Assembly: GCA_004124295.1 (NCBI GenBank)
Contig: SCKI01000005.1
Span: 1-64,000, forward strand
Direction of reading: 5' to 3'
Length of the DNA: 64,000 bases
Origin: Fidelibacterota bacterium
GTDB lineage: Bacteria > Fidelibacterota > Marinisomatia > SCGC-AAA003-L08 > TS1B11
Position numbers and translations under genes: made by a program. Each line of letters opens with the position of its first letter. Position 1 is the stretch's first letter. The notes below the pieces were generated by a model that saw nothing but the letters and a program-made list of their open reading frames with translations, ran no database searches and was not told the origin of the DNA. Of the stretch, positions 10,035 through 18,411 are shown in pieces.

Positions 10035-10229
10035 TGAGGCAATGATTTGATATTGCCCGTGAGTCGCAGACTAACCCAGATCCTTCAAATACGACTCAGC
10101 AGGGCGCCATATTCGGCTAACGCAGCGTAGGCCTTTCCTCTCGGGGATCAAGGAAACCTGCCTTAGTTGAGAGGGGCCCACCGTTCTTAAAAAACGGGAT
10201 CTGGGTTAAGAGCGCTCACGGGCATTTTT
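10035..10229 (+). ncRNA. Structured small RNA, about 195 nt (6S-like candidate)
   Basis: The region between convergent genes holds long-range complementarity typical of a structured RNA. The outer helix pairs 10054-10063 (TGCCCGTGAG) with 10215-10224 perfectly and is followed by TTTTTATTT, so it would also terminate transcription. After an 8/6-base internal loop a perfect 12-bp helix pairs 10072-10083 with 10197-10208. Inside are a helix 10129-10138/10152-10159 with a CC bulge and a small CCGTT/AACGG hairpin at 10181-10197. A 6-bp hairpin near the 5' end (GGCAAT 10038-10043 with ATTGCC 10052-10057) competes with the outer helix. Size, rod shape and a GGGGCCCACC segment near the 3' side recall 6S RNA, but no family match is proven; a MITE-like inverted-repeat element is the alternative. 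Confidence 0.6.
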
Positions 10230-10239
10230 ATTTGCCCCG

Positions 10240-11535
10240 CTACGGCCCCGGGGCCGGGTCCTGCGCTAGACGATGCTGGATGGCCCGAATCGCCTCATCC
10301 GGGCCGCTTACCGACAACACCGTAACATCCTCTTCGTAGCTCCGGCTGTGCACATCGAGGCTGTCGTATATCTGCCCCAGCAGGCCCGATTTGCGGCTCG
10401 GCACGCGCAGCTCCACATGGCTGAAACGGGCCGCCTGGGCCTCCAGGATGGCCTGCTCCACCTGCTCCAGACGCAGCCGCTGCCGGGCGGAGATGAGGAT
10501 GGCTCCGGGAAATTTCTCTTTCAACCGGTTGACGGCCCGTGATTCGGCCAGCGCATCTATCTTGTTGAGGATGGTGATGATGGGCACCTTGTCGGCGCCC
10601 AGTTCGCGGAGCACCTGCCGGGTGGTCAGATCGTGCTCCACCACCTGGGGTGAGGAGGCATCCAGCACATTCAGCAGCAGGTCGGCCTCGGTCACTTCGG
10701 CCAGCGTGGCCCTGAACGAGGCCACCAGGTGATGCGGCAGTTTGCGGATGAAGCCGACGGTATCGCTGAGGATAATGGAGCCGCTGCCCGGCAGGTCGAG
10801 CTTCCGGGTGGTGCTGTCGAGGGTGGCAAAAAGCCGGTCCTCGACCAGCTGCCCGGCGCCGGTGAGGGCGTTCATCAAGGTGGACTTGCCGGCGTTGGTG
10901 TAGCCCACCAGCACCACCCGGTAAGCCGATTTCCGCTGGCTCCGCTGGGTGCGCCGTTCGGCGGCGATCCGTTCCAGTTCCTTCTGCAGATGGGCGATGT
11001 GCCGGCGGATCATCCGGCGGTCCACCTCAATCTGCGCTTCCCCCATGCCCCCGCGGGTACCGATGCCACCCATCTGCCGCTCCAGGTGCGTCCACTGGCG
11101 GGTCAGCCGGGGCAGCAGGTATTGGAGCCGGGCCAGTTCCACCTGGGTTTTGGCCTCCCGGCTCCGGGCCCGGCGGCCGAAGATGTCCAGGATCAGGCCG
11201 CTGCGGTCAATGACCTTGATGTTGTCCCCCGCCAGGCGCTGCAGATTTTTCTGTTGGGTAGCGCCCAGGTCATCATCGAAAATGACCAGACTGCAGCCCA
11301 GTTCCGCGGCCTGGGCCATCAGCTGTTCGGCCTTTCCCTTGCCGATGTAGGTGGCTCCATCGGGCCGGTCCCGGCGCTGGATCAGCCGGCCGGCTTCCTC
11401 GGCCCCCGCTGTATCGGCCAGCTGGGCCAGCTCGTCCAGGTGCTCATCCAGGGTGGCCGATTTATCGGCCCGCCGCCCGACCCCCACCAGGAGGGCCCGT
11501 TCCCTAGGCTGGTCTTCGGGGACTGCTGTATACAT
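10240..11535 (-). CDS. hflX: GTPase HflX
   Basis: A 431-residue HflX GTPase, a ribosome-associated factor that splits stalled or hibernating 70S ribosomes. The N-terminal HflX domain (ERALLVGVG, DGATYIGKGKAEQL, VIFDDDLGATQQKNL, VIDRSGLILDIFGRRA) is followed by a coiled-coil stretch with GIGTRGGMGEAQIEVDRR and then the G domain: G1 GYTNAGKST, G2 region FATLDSTTRKL, G3 DTVGFI, G4 NKID. A short C-terminal domain follows. The gene overlaps the 3' end of the upstream VWA protein gene by 32 bases, so translation is probably coupled; no separate Shine-Dalgarno is seen before ATG 11535. Confidence 0.95.
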   Translation of the reverse strand: MYTAVPEDQPRERALLVGVGRRADKSATLDEHLDELAQLADTAGAEEAGRLIQRRDRPDGATYIGKGKAEQLMAQAAELGCSLVIFDDDLGATQQKNLQRLAGDNIKVIDRSGLILDIFGRRARSREAKTQVELARLQYLLPRLTRQWTHLERQMGGIGTRGGMGEAQIEVDRRMIRRHIAHLQKELERIAAERRTQRSQRKSAYRVVLVGYTNAGKSTLMNALTGAGQLVEDRLFATLDSTTRKLDLPGSGSIILSDTVGFIRKLPHHLVASFRATLAEVTEADLLLNVLDASSPQVVEHDLTTRQVLRELGADKVPIITILNKIDALAESRAVNRLKEKFPGAILISARQRLRLEQVEQAILEAQAARFSHVELRVPSRKSGLLGQIYDSLDVHSRSYEEDVTVLSVSGPDEAIRAIQHRLAQDPAPGP

Positions 11536-13618
11536 TGGCTATAATGAGTTCGGCCACCGTTACCAGCAACAGCAGGTAGAGCAGCAGGCGCCAGAGCTCC
11601 CGTCCGAAGCGGGCCTGGGTCACCCAGGGCCCCACGGGCTGCCCGCTGTTGTAGATGAAGGCCCGGCCGCTGCCGGTGACATCCTGCAGTTCCGCGGAGG
11701 TGAGATAGCCGGCGGCCAGCTCCCGGGCTGAAATATTTACCGGAAAGCGCTCCTCGATCTCTGCGCTCCCGGTCCCGCTGCCGAAACGGGCACTGTAAAG
11801 ACCCGGTTCATGGAGGTCCCGCAGGATCACCGAGCGCCGCTGCAGGTCGGGTATCAGGCGGCTGTTGATGTTGGCCGGGCCCCGCAGATTGACGGGCTGG
11901 GTCGCCTGGCGGGGGGTCAGCGGCAGCTCGGGCTCAGCGCCGATGCGAATGTTGGCCAACACGCCGCCCGTTGGCCGCCAGGAAATCAGCTGGTGCCACA
12001 TGGGCAGGAAGCTCCCCTTGAGGGGCATATCGCTCCAGGCCAGGTCCATGGGGACCGTGAATATAAATGCCTGGCCGCTCTGCACCGGCGAACGCACCAG
12101 CACCGGCCGGCGATTGGACAGCCGCAGCACCACCTCGTCCCGGCCGCCGGGGCGCAGGGCATAGAGGGCTTTAACAAGCGGTCCGTCAGCACGCTTCACC
12201 TCCCGGGACAGGGCCGTGCCCAGGAACGATCTGCGGGCCGCGGCCCCGTCCAGTCGCAGCCCCGCCCCGAGGCTTTCTCCCGTGCCGGTAATCTCCGGCA
12301 GGCCCAGCAACTGCCCCAGCTCCCGGAAGGCCGTGGCGGCTGCTGCCGCACTGCCGGGCAACATGATGAGCTTGCCGCCGATTTCCAGAAAATCCCGCAG
12401 CCGCCGGGGCAAGAGTCGGGGCACGGTCCGGGGGCCGTCAAGTATCACCACATCGTGGTCTTCCGGCCTCCAGGTGACCTCGCCGTAGGGCAGTCGGTGG
12501 AACTCGATCTGCGGCGAAGCGCCGGCCAGGGCCTGCAAAGCCAGCCGGGTGAAGGCCGGATCAGCATCGTCCCGATCAAGCAGCAGGACCCGCAGCCGGA
12601 TAGGAATGGTGGTATGGAAATAGTAGCGGTTGTCGCCGGGCCGTTCATCGGGTTCGATTTCAGCGTAACCCTCTTGGTGGCCGGGGCGGGTCGGCGCCAC
12701 TTGGAAAGTGACCTGGGTTTCCTCGCCGGGGGCCAGATCGACAACCAGCTGGCCGGCCCTGACACCGTTGAGCAGCAGCTGGATGGGAAAATCCTGCAGC
12801 TCGGTGGTGCCCGTATTGGTCAAGGATACCTGCACATCCATCAGTTCGCCGACAATGGGGATAGCCGTGGTCACCTGGGCGCCGGAGAGGGCCCCGTTCC
12901 GGCCCTGGGGGGCCACCGGCAGCAGAAACATCTGCCACTGGTCCCAACCGCTGGTATCGTTGGCCCACAGACGCAGGGCCTCCTGTTGCTGGGTCTGAAA
13001 ATCGCTGATGATGAGCAGCTCCCGGTTGGCATACAGCCGGCCCTGGTCGAGTATGCCCGCAGCGCCCAGGCTGTCGAGCACCGCTTCGAGCCGGTCGGGC
13101 TGGTAGCGGGGCTGGAGCAGCGGGGCCAATACGCGCACTGCCGGCAGGCCGCTGCCGGGACCGTCGTAGATCCGCCGGGCATCGCTGGAACGGATGATGA
13201 CCACCCTGCTCTGGGAGCCGGGGTTGGAGAGGACTTCGAAGAGCGGCGACAGGTACTCCGTGTAGCGGCTGCGCCGGCCCCCCACCCGGTCGGAACCCTG
13301 GCCGCTCATGCTGAAGGAATCGTCTATCACCACCACCGACAGCGTCGAGGCCCCCTGGCCGGTCAGCCCCTGGTAATAGCCTTCCAGCACGGGCCGGGCC
13401 AGCAGCAGCACCAGCAGCAGAATCATCAGGGTACGCAGGAAAATGACCAGCCAGTGATGCCAGCGCAGCCTGCGGATAGTGTCGTGCTCCATGACCTTGA
13501 GGAAGCGTAGCGCGCTGAACTCGACGGTGCGGGTGTTGGCCCGGCTCAGCAGGTGGATCAGCAGGGGCAGGGCCGCCACCGGGAGGGCCCACAGCAACTG
13601 GGGAATCAGGAAACTCAC
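11504..13618 (-). CDS. BatA/VWA-type membrane protein
   Basis: A 704-residue membrane protein with the aerotolerance-regulator N-terminal (BatA) module: two TM helices at about 5-24 and 55-77 with the typical PLLIHLLSRANTRTVEFSALRFLK between them. A VWA-like domain follows (VVVIDDSFSMSGQG, a MIDAS-like DxSxS motif), then beta-rich and glutamine-amidotransferase-like stretches, and a C-terminal TM (about 680-698) with a short basic tail. Related proteins are widespread in FCB-group genomes, usually near MoxR/Bat genes, and their function is unknown. Here there is no MoxR ATPase; the gene sits between a polyprenol-kinase-like gene (4-base overlap) and hflX. A second protein of the same plan is at 39681. 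Confidence 0.8.
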   Translation of the reverse strand: MSFLIPQLLWALPVAALPLLIHLLSRANTRTVEFSALRFLKVMEHDTIRRLRWHHWLVIFLRTLMILLLVLLLARPVLEGYYQGLTGQGASTLSVVVIDDSFSMSGQGSDRVGGRRSRYTEYLSPLFEVLSNPGSQSRVVIIRSSDARRIYDGPGSGLPAVRVLAPLLQPRYQPDRLEAVLDSLGAAGILDQGRLYANRELLIISDFQTQQQEALRLWANDTSGWDQWQMFLLPVAPQGRNGALSGAQVTTAIPIVGELMDVQVSLTNTGTTELQDFPIQLLLNGVRAGQLVVDLAPGEETQVTFQVAPTRPGHQEGYAEIEPDERPGDNRYYFHTTIPIRLRVLLLDRDDADPAFTRLALQALAGASPQIEFHRLPYGEVTWRPEDHDVVILDGPRTVPRLLPRRLRDFLEIGGKLIMLPGSAAAAATAFRELGQLLGLPEITGTGESLGAGLRLDGAAARRSFLGTALSREVKRADGPLVKALYALRPGGRDEVVLRLSNRRPVLVRSPVQSGQAFIFTVPMDLAWSDMPLKGSFLPMWHQLISWRPTGGVLANIRIGAEPELPLTPRQATQPVNLRGPANINSRLIPDLQRRSVILRDLHEPGLYSARFGSGTGSAEIEERFPVNISARELAAGYLTSAELQDVTGSGRAFIYNSGQPVGPWVTQARFGRELWRLLLYLLLLVTVAELIIANVYSSPRRPA

Positions 13619-14202
13619 AGACCGCTGGCCATCGTGAAGAGCATGACGCCACCGGAGATAAGCGGGATGACCAGGTTGTCATCCAGCACCCCCCAAGGGA
13701 CCAGCTCCGCCAGCGTTGCGGCGGTCGCTCCGGCCAGCTTGGTGGTCAGGCTCAGGTCGGCCGGCAGGGTGATGAGCAGGCAGACGATAAAGCAGGCCAG
13801 GCTCCCCTCCAGGCTTTTGCGGCCCAGCCGGATGCGGCCCCAGCGCAGGCCCACCAGGGCCGCCATAGCGTCGCCCCAGGTCATGAACAGGATCGCCAGC
13901 ACGGCCACCACGGGCGGGAACAGGGCCACGGCCAGCAGGGCGCCGGCCAGCAGATAGGTGGCGCCGGTAAGGCGGTGCGCTTCGGAGGGGCGGGTCATGA
14001 TACCCAAATAGCGCCCGTACAGCGCCGCCGCACGGCTGTTGCTCAGGCGCAGCAGCTCCGCCACCAGGATCAGCAGGGTCAGTACGCCCAGCACGATCAG
14101 CGTAATTTCCCGGCCGGCGAGCCAGTAACCCAAGGCAATGCTGCCGGTGCCCAGATGGATCAGCTTCCGGTACAGTTCTTCCGGCGGAATCCTTGGGCTC
14201 AT
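13615..14202 (-). CDS. Dolichol/polyprenol kinase-like CTP-dependent membrane protein
   Basis: A 195-residue integral membrane protein with about six hydrophobic segments. It resembles the SEC59/DGK1/VTE5 family of CTP-dependent lipid kinases: N-terminal RKLIHLGTGSIALGYW, the basic loop with YGRYLGIMTRPSEAHRLTGATYLLAGALL, the signature LFMTWGDAMAALVGLRWGRIRLGRKSLEGSLACF (Asp plus GR.S.EG), and a C-terminal E-L-V-P-W-G-V-LDDN segment. These enzymes phosphorylate polyprenols, diacylglycerol or phytol. The substrate here is unknown; undecaprenol or other isoprenoid alcohol salvage is plausible. It overlaps rpe and the VWA gene by 4 bases each. Confidence 0.8.
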   Translation of the reverse strand: MSPRIPPEELYRKLIHLGTGSIALGYWLAGREITLIVLGVLTLLILVAELLRLSNSRAAALYGRYLGIMTRPSEAHRLTGATYLLAGALLAVALFPPVVAVLAILFMTWGDAMAALVGLRWGRIRLGRKSLEGSLACFIVCLLITLPADLSLTTKLAGATAATLAELVPWGVLDDNLVIPLISGGVMLFTMASGL

Positions 14203-14846
14203 CCCCGGAGCTCCCGGAACCGTCCCGGAATATCCTCGGCGCCGAACAACCCCGAGCCGACGATAGCGATGTCGATGCCGGTGGCGAAAACCGTCTCCAG
14301 CGTCTCCCGGTTCACACCACCGTCAACGGCGATGAGGTATTCAGCGTCGCTCCGCCGGGCCACGGCCTTGCGCATGTTCTGCAGCGTATCCGCGATGAAA
14401 CTCTGGCCACCGAAGCCGGGGAATACGGACATGATCAGCACATAGTCCAGGTCAGGCAGATAGGGGACGAGCAGATCGAAATCCGTATCCGGATTGATGG
14501 CCACGCCCGGCTGGGCCCCCAACCGGCGTATCGTCCGCAGGTCCCGGCGCAGGTCTTCACTGGCCTCATAGTGGATGATCACCGTATCGGCGCCGGCCTC
14601 CACGAACTGCTCCAGGAAGCGGTGCGGTTTGGCGATCATCAGATGGGCGTCGAGGTGGGCCTGCGCGACGCGGCGGATCGCCTTGACAATGAACGGGCCG
14701 AAGGTGATGTTCGGGACAAAGTTGCCGTCCATGACATCCAGGTGCAGCCGGTCGGCTCCGGCCCCTTCGACCAGCCTGATCTGGTCCTCCAGACGGGCGA
14801 AATCGGCGCTGAGGAGGCTCGGCGATATGGCGCGAGGTTTCGTCAT
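14199..14846 (-). CDS. rpe: Ribulose-phosphate 3-epimerase
   Basis: A 215-residue TIM-barrel enzyme interconverting ribulose 5-phosphate and xylulose 5-phosphate in the pentose phosphate pathway. Motifs in order are ISPSLLSADFARLEDQ, the metal/catalytic strand LHLDVMDGNFVPNITFGP, DAHLMIAKPHRF, HYEAS, the phosphate loop VDGGVNRET and the final GSGLFG. Length and order are typical. It sits directly after the PASTA-protein gene and overlaps the polyprenol-kinase-like gene by 4 bases, within a long co-directional run. Confidence 0.96.
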   Translation of the reverse strand: MTKPRAISPSLLSADFARLEDQIRLVEGAGADRLHLDVMDGNFVPNITFGPFIVKAIRRVAQAHLDAHLMIAKPHRFLEQFVEAGADTVIIHYEASEDLRRDLRTIRRLGAQPGVAINPDTDFDLLVPYLPDLDYVLIMSVFPGFGGQSFIADTLQNMRKAVARRSDAEYLIAVDGGVNRETLETVFATGIDIAIVGSGLFGAEDIPGRFRELRG

Positions 14847-14856
14847 GGGCTAGGTC

Positions 14857-15591
14857 CTAACCGCGGTCATAGGTGCTCACTTTCAGGCTCACCGCCCGCT
14901 TGAGTTTCAGCACGGTGCCGCCGGGGATCGACTGGTCAATGATGGTGTTGGGCAGCAAATTAGGGGCATAGATATACTGGACCCGGCCGATATCGAGGCC
15001 CGCATCGAGCAGCTCCCGGCGGCCGGCCTGGTAGCCCATGCCGACGACACTGGGCACGTAAAAAGTCGGTGGCGGCGTCCCCTTGCTGACCATCAGCGAC
15101 AGGCCCAGCCCCCGGCGCAGGAAATTGCCCCCCTTGATGGACTGCCAGGTGACCGTCTCGGCGGCGAATTCCTCGCTGTAGGTGGTCATCATCGTATCGA
15201 TTTCCAGCCCGGCCCGGGCCATTTCGATCTCCGCCGTACGCAACGATTTGCCAATGAGGTCGGGGACCGTCACCATCCGTTCCTGCTCGGTGACGGTGAG
15301 CTGTATGATGCGTCCCCGCTTCACTCTGGAGTAGGCCTTGGGATACATTTCGAAGACCTGGTTGGGCGGATATTCCCGGGTGTGGGCGATTTGGGCCTTG
15401 GGCACCTTGAACCCTTTTTCGCGCAGCAAACGGGTCGCTTCGGGATAGGCCATGCCGACGACATTGGGCAGAAACTGCACCTGTCCCTGACGCACGTAGA
15501 GGGGCAACACGACCCGGTCCATCAGCAGCGTCAGGGCCCCGCCGGTGACCACCAACGCCACCCCCAGGCGGATCAGGCCGGCGAATTTCAT
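14857..15591 (-). CDS. Stand-alone triple-PASTA membrane protein
   Basis: A 244-residue protein with an N-terminal signal anchor (TM about residues 8-28) and three consecutive PASTA repeats: about 39-105 (LPNVVGMAYPEATRLLREKGF), 107-175 (VTVPDLIGKSLRTAEIEMARAGL) and 178-243 (YVPSVVGMGYQAGRRELLDAGL). PASTA repeats bind muropeptides in Ser/Thr kinases and penicillin-binding proteins, but there is no kinase or transpeptidase domain here or nearby. Periplasmic peptidoglycan sensing or scaffolding is an inference. It overlaps rsmB by 4 bases and is spaced 10 bases from rpe. Confidence 0.88.
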   Translation of the reverse strand: MKFAGLIRLGVALVVTGGALTLLMDRVVLPLYVRQGQVQFLPNVVGMAYPEATRLLREKGFKVPKAQIAHTREYPPNQVFEMYPKAYSRVKRGRIIQLTVTEQERMVTVPDLIGKSLRTAEIEMARAGLEIDTMMTTYSEEFAAETVTWQSIKGGNFLRRGLGLSLMVSKGTPPPTFYVPSVVGMGYQAGRRELLDAGLDIGRVQYIYAPNLLPNTIIDQSIPGGTVLKLKRAVSLKVSTYDRG

Positions 15592-16943
15592 GACCGGTCC
15601 AGCCCCACGGCAAAGACCCCATCCACCGCGTGTTCGGGCGGAAAGGTGGCCAGGGCTCCCTGGGCATCCAGCCAGGCCTCGGGCACTGCGGCCGGGAGGG
15701 GCGTCAGGTTGTAGTCGGGATGCTGCGCCATGAATGAATTTACACCCGCCCAGTTTTCCTCCTGTTCCAGGGAGCAGGTGGCATAAATCAGCACCGCCCC
15801 GGATTGGAGGGCCCCGGCCCCATGGGCCAGAAGTTCGCCCTGCAGCTGGGCCAGCTCGGCAATGTGCTCCGGCTCCCGGCGCCAGCGCAGGTCTGCCCGG
15901 CGGGCCATGACGCCGGTTCCACTGCAGGGGACGTCGATGAGAATCTTGTCGGCCGCAGGCAGTTGTTGATCACGGGCGTCCCCCGGGTGGAGGCTGACAT
16001 TCCCCAGACCCAGCCGTTGGAGCATTTCCTTGAGCAGTTCGAGCCGGGCCGGATCGGCTTCGAAGGCATGGATGCGCCCTGCGCTTCCTACCGCTGTGGC
16101 CAGGGCCGCCGTCTTCCCGCCGGGGCCGGCGCAGAGGTCGATGATGGTTTCGCCGGGCCGGGGATTGACCGCCCGCAGCACGGCCCCGGCGGACGGGTCC
16201 TGCACGGTGAACAGCCCCTCCGCCAGCACCGCTTCCGTCAACAGCGCCCCGGCAAAGGGCCGGACGGCCGTGTATTCGTCCAGCACCGGGTGCCCTTCCA
16301 GGCTGACGGCGGCATCTGCGGCCAGCTCCCCCAGCCGGTCCCGGGCCGGCTCGCCGCCCAATATTCGCAGCCAGACCGTGGGACGGCGGTTGTTCCAGAT
16401 CAGCAGCTGCAGGGTCCGGGTCCGGCCCCACTGCTCCAGCCAGCGTTCGACGATCCAGCGGGGATGGCTGTGCCACTCGGCCAGTGCTGCGCTGTCCGCA
16501 TCCGGTCCCGGCTCAGGCAAAGGGTCCGTGCCGGCCAACTTGCGCAGGACGCCATTCACCAACCCCGTGGCGCGGCCCAGGCCCACCGCCCGGGCCAGGT
16601 TGACGCTGCTATCGACCGCCGCATGGGCCGGGACCGCATCCATGAAGCGCATCTGGTAGGCCCCCAGCCGGAGCAGTTGCCGGACCTTGTGCTCCAGGTG
16701 CCGGTAGCGTCCCCGGTAACAGGGCAGCAGCTCGGCATCGAGACGCCCCTGCATGCGGGTGGCGCCCAGCACGAGCTCGGTGACGAAGCGCCGCTCCCGG
16801 CTAGGCAGCCCGGCGGAGGAAAGTTCCCGGTGCAGGGCGTCGCTGACCCGGCTGGCCTGCCGGGAGCGGGCATAGATGCGGTAGGCGCACAGCCTGGCCC
16901 GGTCTCCGGCCAGCGGCTCGGTCTGGGTGGCAGTCTGGGTCAC
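15588..16943 (-). CDS. rsmB: 16S rRNA m5C967 methyltransferase RsmB
   Basis: A 451-residue RsmB/Sun protein that methylates C967 of 16S rRNA using S-adenosylmethionine. Residues about 20-165 form the NusB-like helical domain (AVDSSVNLARAVGLGRATGLVNGVLRKLAG). The Rossmann methyltransferase domain has the SAM loop DLCAGPGGKTAALATAVG, the Asp of EADP, the DVPCSGTGVMARRADLRW motif IV with its Cys, and the catalytic-cysteine motif VLIYATCSLEQEEN. It overlaps fmt upstream by 4 bases and the PASTA gene downstream by 4 bases, the common fmt-rsmB pairing. Confidence 0.95.
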   Translation of the reverse strand: MTQTATQTEPLAGDRARLCAYRIYARSRQASRVSDALHRELSSAGLPSRERRFVTELVLGATRMQGRLDAELLPCYRGRYRHLEHKVRQLLRLGAYQMRFMDAVPAHAAVDSSVNLARAVGLGRATGLVNGVLRKLAGTDPLPEPGPDADSAALAEWHSHPRWIVERWLEQWGRTRTLQLLIWNNRRPTVWLRILGGEPARDRLGELAADAAVSLEGHPVLDEYTAVRPFAGALLTEAVLAEGLFTVQDPSAGAVLRAVNPRPGETIIDLCAGPGGKTAALATAVGSAGRIHAFEADPARLELLKEMLQRLGLGNVSLHPGDARDQQLPAADKILIDVPCSGTGVMARRADLRWRREPEHIAELAQLQGELLAHGAGALQSGAVLIYATCSLEQEENWAGVNSFMAQHPDYNLTPLPAAVPEAWLDAQGALATFPPEHAVDGVFAVGLDRS

Positions 16944-17866
16944 GATTGCCCCAAATAGTCGCCCAGGGCGAGGGGCGCCCCGCGAAAGTAGACCGCCGCC
17001 TGCAGGCGCCGCCGGCCTTCAATTTGCAGCTCGGCGATTTTTACGGAACCTGCCCCGGCCGCCACCTCCAGGTAGTTGCCGGTAGCCAGCACGGCGCCGG
17101 GATCCCCCTGGCCGTCAGCGGCGGCAGCGGCAAACAGCTTCAAACCTTTGCCTGCCAAGGTGGTCACCGCGCCGGGCGTGGGGGAGAAGGCCCGGATGCG
17201 ATTCACGATTTCGGCTGCGGGGCGACGCCAGTCGATCTGCTGGTCGGCCGGTACGATTTTAGGCGCTGGCCGCGAGGGAGCGGAAGGGTCCTGGGGCCGG
17301 GGCGTGATGGAACCGTTGGCCAGGCCATCCAGCGTCTCCACCATAAGAGCGGCGCCCTCCTGCGCCAGCCTGGCCGACAAAGTTCCGTAGTCGTCGTCGG
17401 GAAGGATGGGGGCGCTGCGCTGAAGCAGCATATCGCCGGCGTCGATCTGCCGGGTCAGGGCGATAATGGTGATGCCGGTCAGCTCATCGCCGTTCAGCAG
17501 GGCATGCCGGATAGGCGCGGCCCCCCGGTAGGCCGGCAGCAGCGAAGGATGCAGGTTTATGGCGCCCCGGGGCGGGATGGCCAGCACGGCGTCGGAAAGA
17601 ATGCGAAAGGCCACCACCACAAACAGGTCCGGGGCCAGGTCCCTAAGGTGGGTATGGAAGAGGGCATCGCGCAGGTCCGGGGGCTGGAGGATGGGGTAGC
17701 CAAGTTCGGCGGCGGCGGATTTTACCGGCGGTGGCTTGGGCTTGCGGCCCCGGCCGGCCCGCTTGTCGGGTCCGGTGACCACGGCCACCAGTTGATGATC
17801 AGAAGCTGCGATCTGCTGGAGGGCCGGAACGGCAAAGGCAGGGGTGCCCATAAAGACGACCCTCAT
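16940..17866 (-). CDS. fmt: Methionyl-tRNA formyltransferase
   Basis: A 308-residue Fmt that formylates initiator Met-tRNA from 10-formyl-tetrahydrofolate. Key elements are the N-terminal VVFMGTPAFAVPALQ, the folate-site NLHPSLLPAYRGAAPIRHALLNGDELTGITII (Asn-His pair and SLLP signature), the catalytic Asp in RQIDAGDML, and the C-terminal OB-like tRNA-binding domain from about residue 205. It lies 17 bases after def and overlaps rsmB, giving the usual def-fmt-rsmB arrangement. Confidence 0.96.
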   Translation of the reverse strand: MRVVFMGTPAFAVPALQQIAASDHQLVAVVTGPDKRAGRGRKPKPPPVKSAAAELGYPILQPPDLRDALFHTHLRDLAPDLFVVVAFRILSDAVLAIPPRGAINLHPSLLPAYRGAAPIRHALLNGDELTGITIIALTRQIDAGDMLLQRSAPILPDDDYGTLSARLAQEGAALMVETLDGLANGSITPRPQDPSAPSRPAPKIVPADQQIDWRRPAAEIVNRIRAFSPTPGAVTTLAGKGLKLFAAAAADGQGDPGAVLATGNYLEVAAGAGSVKIAELQIEGRRRLQAAVYFRGAPLALGDYLGQS

Positions 17867-17883
17867 ATCTGCCGATGGCCCAT

Positions 17884-18411
17884 TCAGAGGATGATACCGG
17901 TAGACGGTGCTCCCGTTGCGGCGATTTCAGCCAACCGTTTGTTGATCAGTCCGCGCTTGGCCGGCGTCAGGTAGTCGGTAAAAAGAATCCCGTTGAGGTG
18001 GTCCACCTCGTGCTGGATCACCCGGCTCAGCAGGCCGTCGAACCAATCTTCCCGGTCGGCGCCGTCCTCGTCCTGGTAATGGAGCAGCACCTTCTCCGCC
18101 CGGGTAATGGTGGCCCGGATTTCAGGCACGCTGAGGCAGCCTTCCTCCAGGTCGGTACTGCCCTCCCGGTCAACAATCTCCGGATTGACGAACATGCGGG
18201 GGTATTCGTCCTCCTCCACATGGCTGATGTCGGTGACCATGAAATTCATGTCCAGGCCGACCTGGTTCGCCGCCAGGCCCATGCCGCTTTCCTCGTACAT
18301 GGTTTCCAGCATGTCCTCCCGGTGCCGGGTGGCATCGGTGACGGCGGCCACGGGCGCGGTTTTCCGGCGCAGGATAGGGTCCCCGTATTTTATTACCGAA
18401 AGAGCCGGCAT
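17884..18411 (-). CDS. def: Peptide deformylase
   Basis: A 175-residue metalloprotease removing the N-formyl group from nascent proteins. All three motifs are present: GMGLAANQVG (motif 1), EEGCLSVP (motif 2, metal-binding Cys) and QHEVDHLNG (motif 3, HExxH with catalytic Glu). ATG 18411 is chosen because its A is the last base of the yajC stop (TGATG), implying reinitiation; TTG 18414 is one codon earlier. The product complements fmt, immediately downstream. Confidence 0.96.
   Translation of the reverse strand: MPALSVIKYGDPILRRKTAPVAAVTDATRHREDMLETMYEESGMGLAANQVGLDMNFMVTDISHVEEDEYPRMFVNPEIVDREGSTDLEEGCLSVPEIRATITRAEKVLLHYQDEDGADREDWFDGLLSRVIQHEVDHLNGILFTDYLTPAKRGLINKRLAEIAATGAPSTGIIL

Noticed and set aside
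10035-10229. tmRNA, SRP RNA or RNase P RNA
   Set aside because: No tRNA-like CCA end, no SRP Alu/GGAA-tetraloop core and no RNase P conserved segments; the length is also wrong for tmRNA and RNase P.
11810-13510. A 566-codon plus-strand frame rich in Gln, Pro and Gly
   Set aside because: It is antisense to the VWA protein gene, has no domain pattern, and the minus-strand protein has a convincing TM/VWA architecture.
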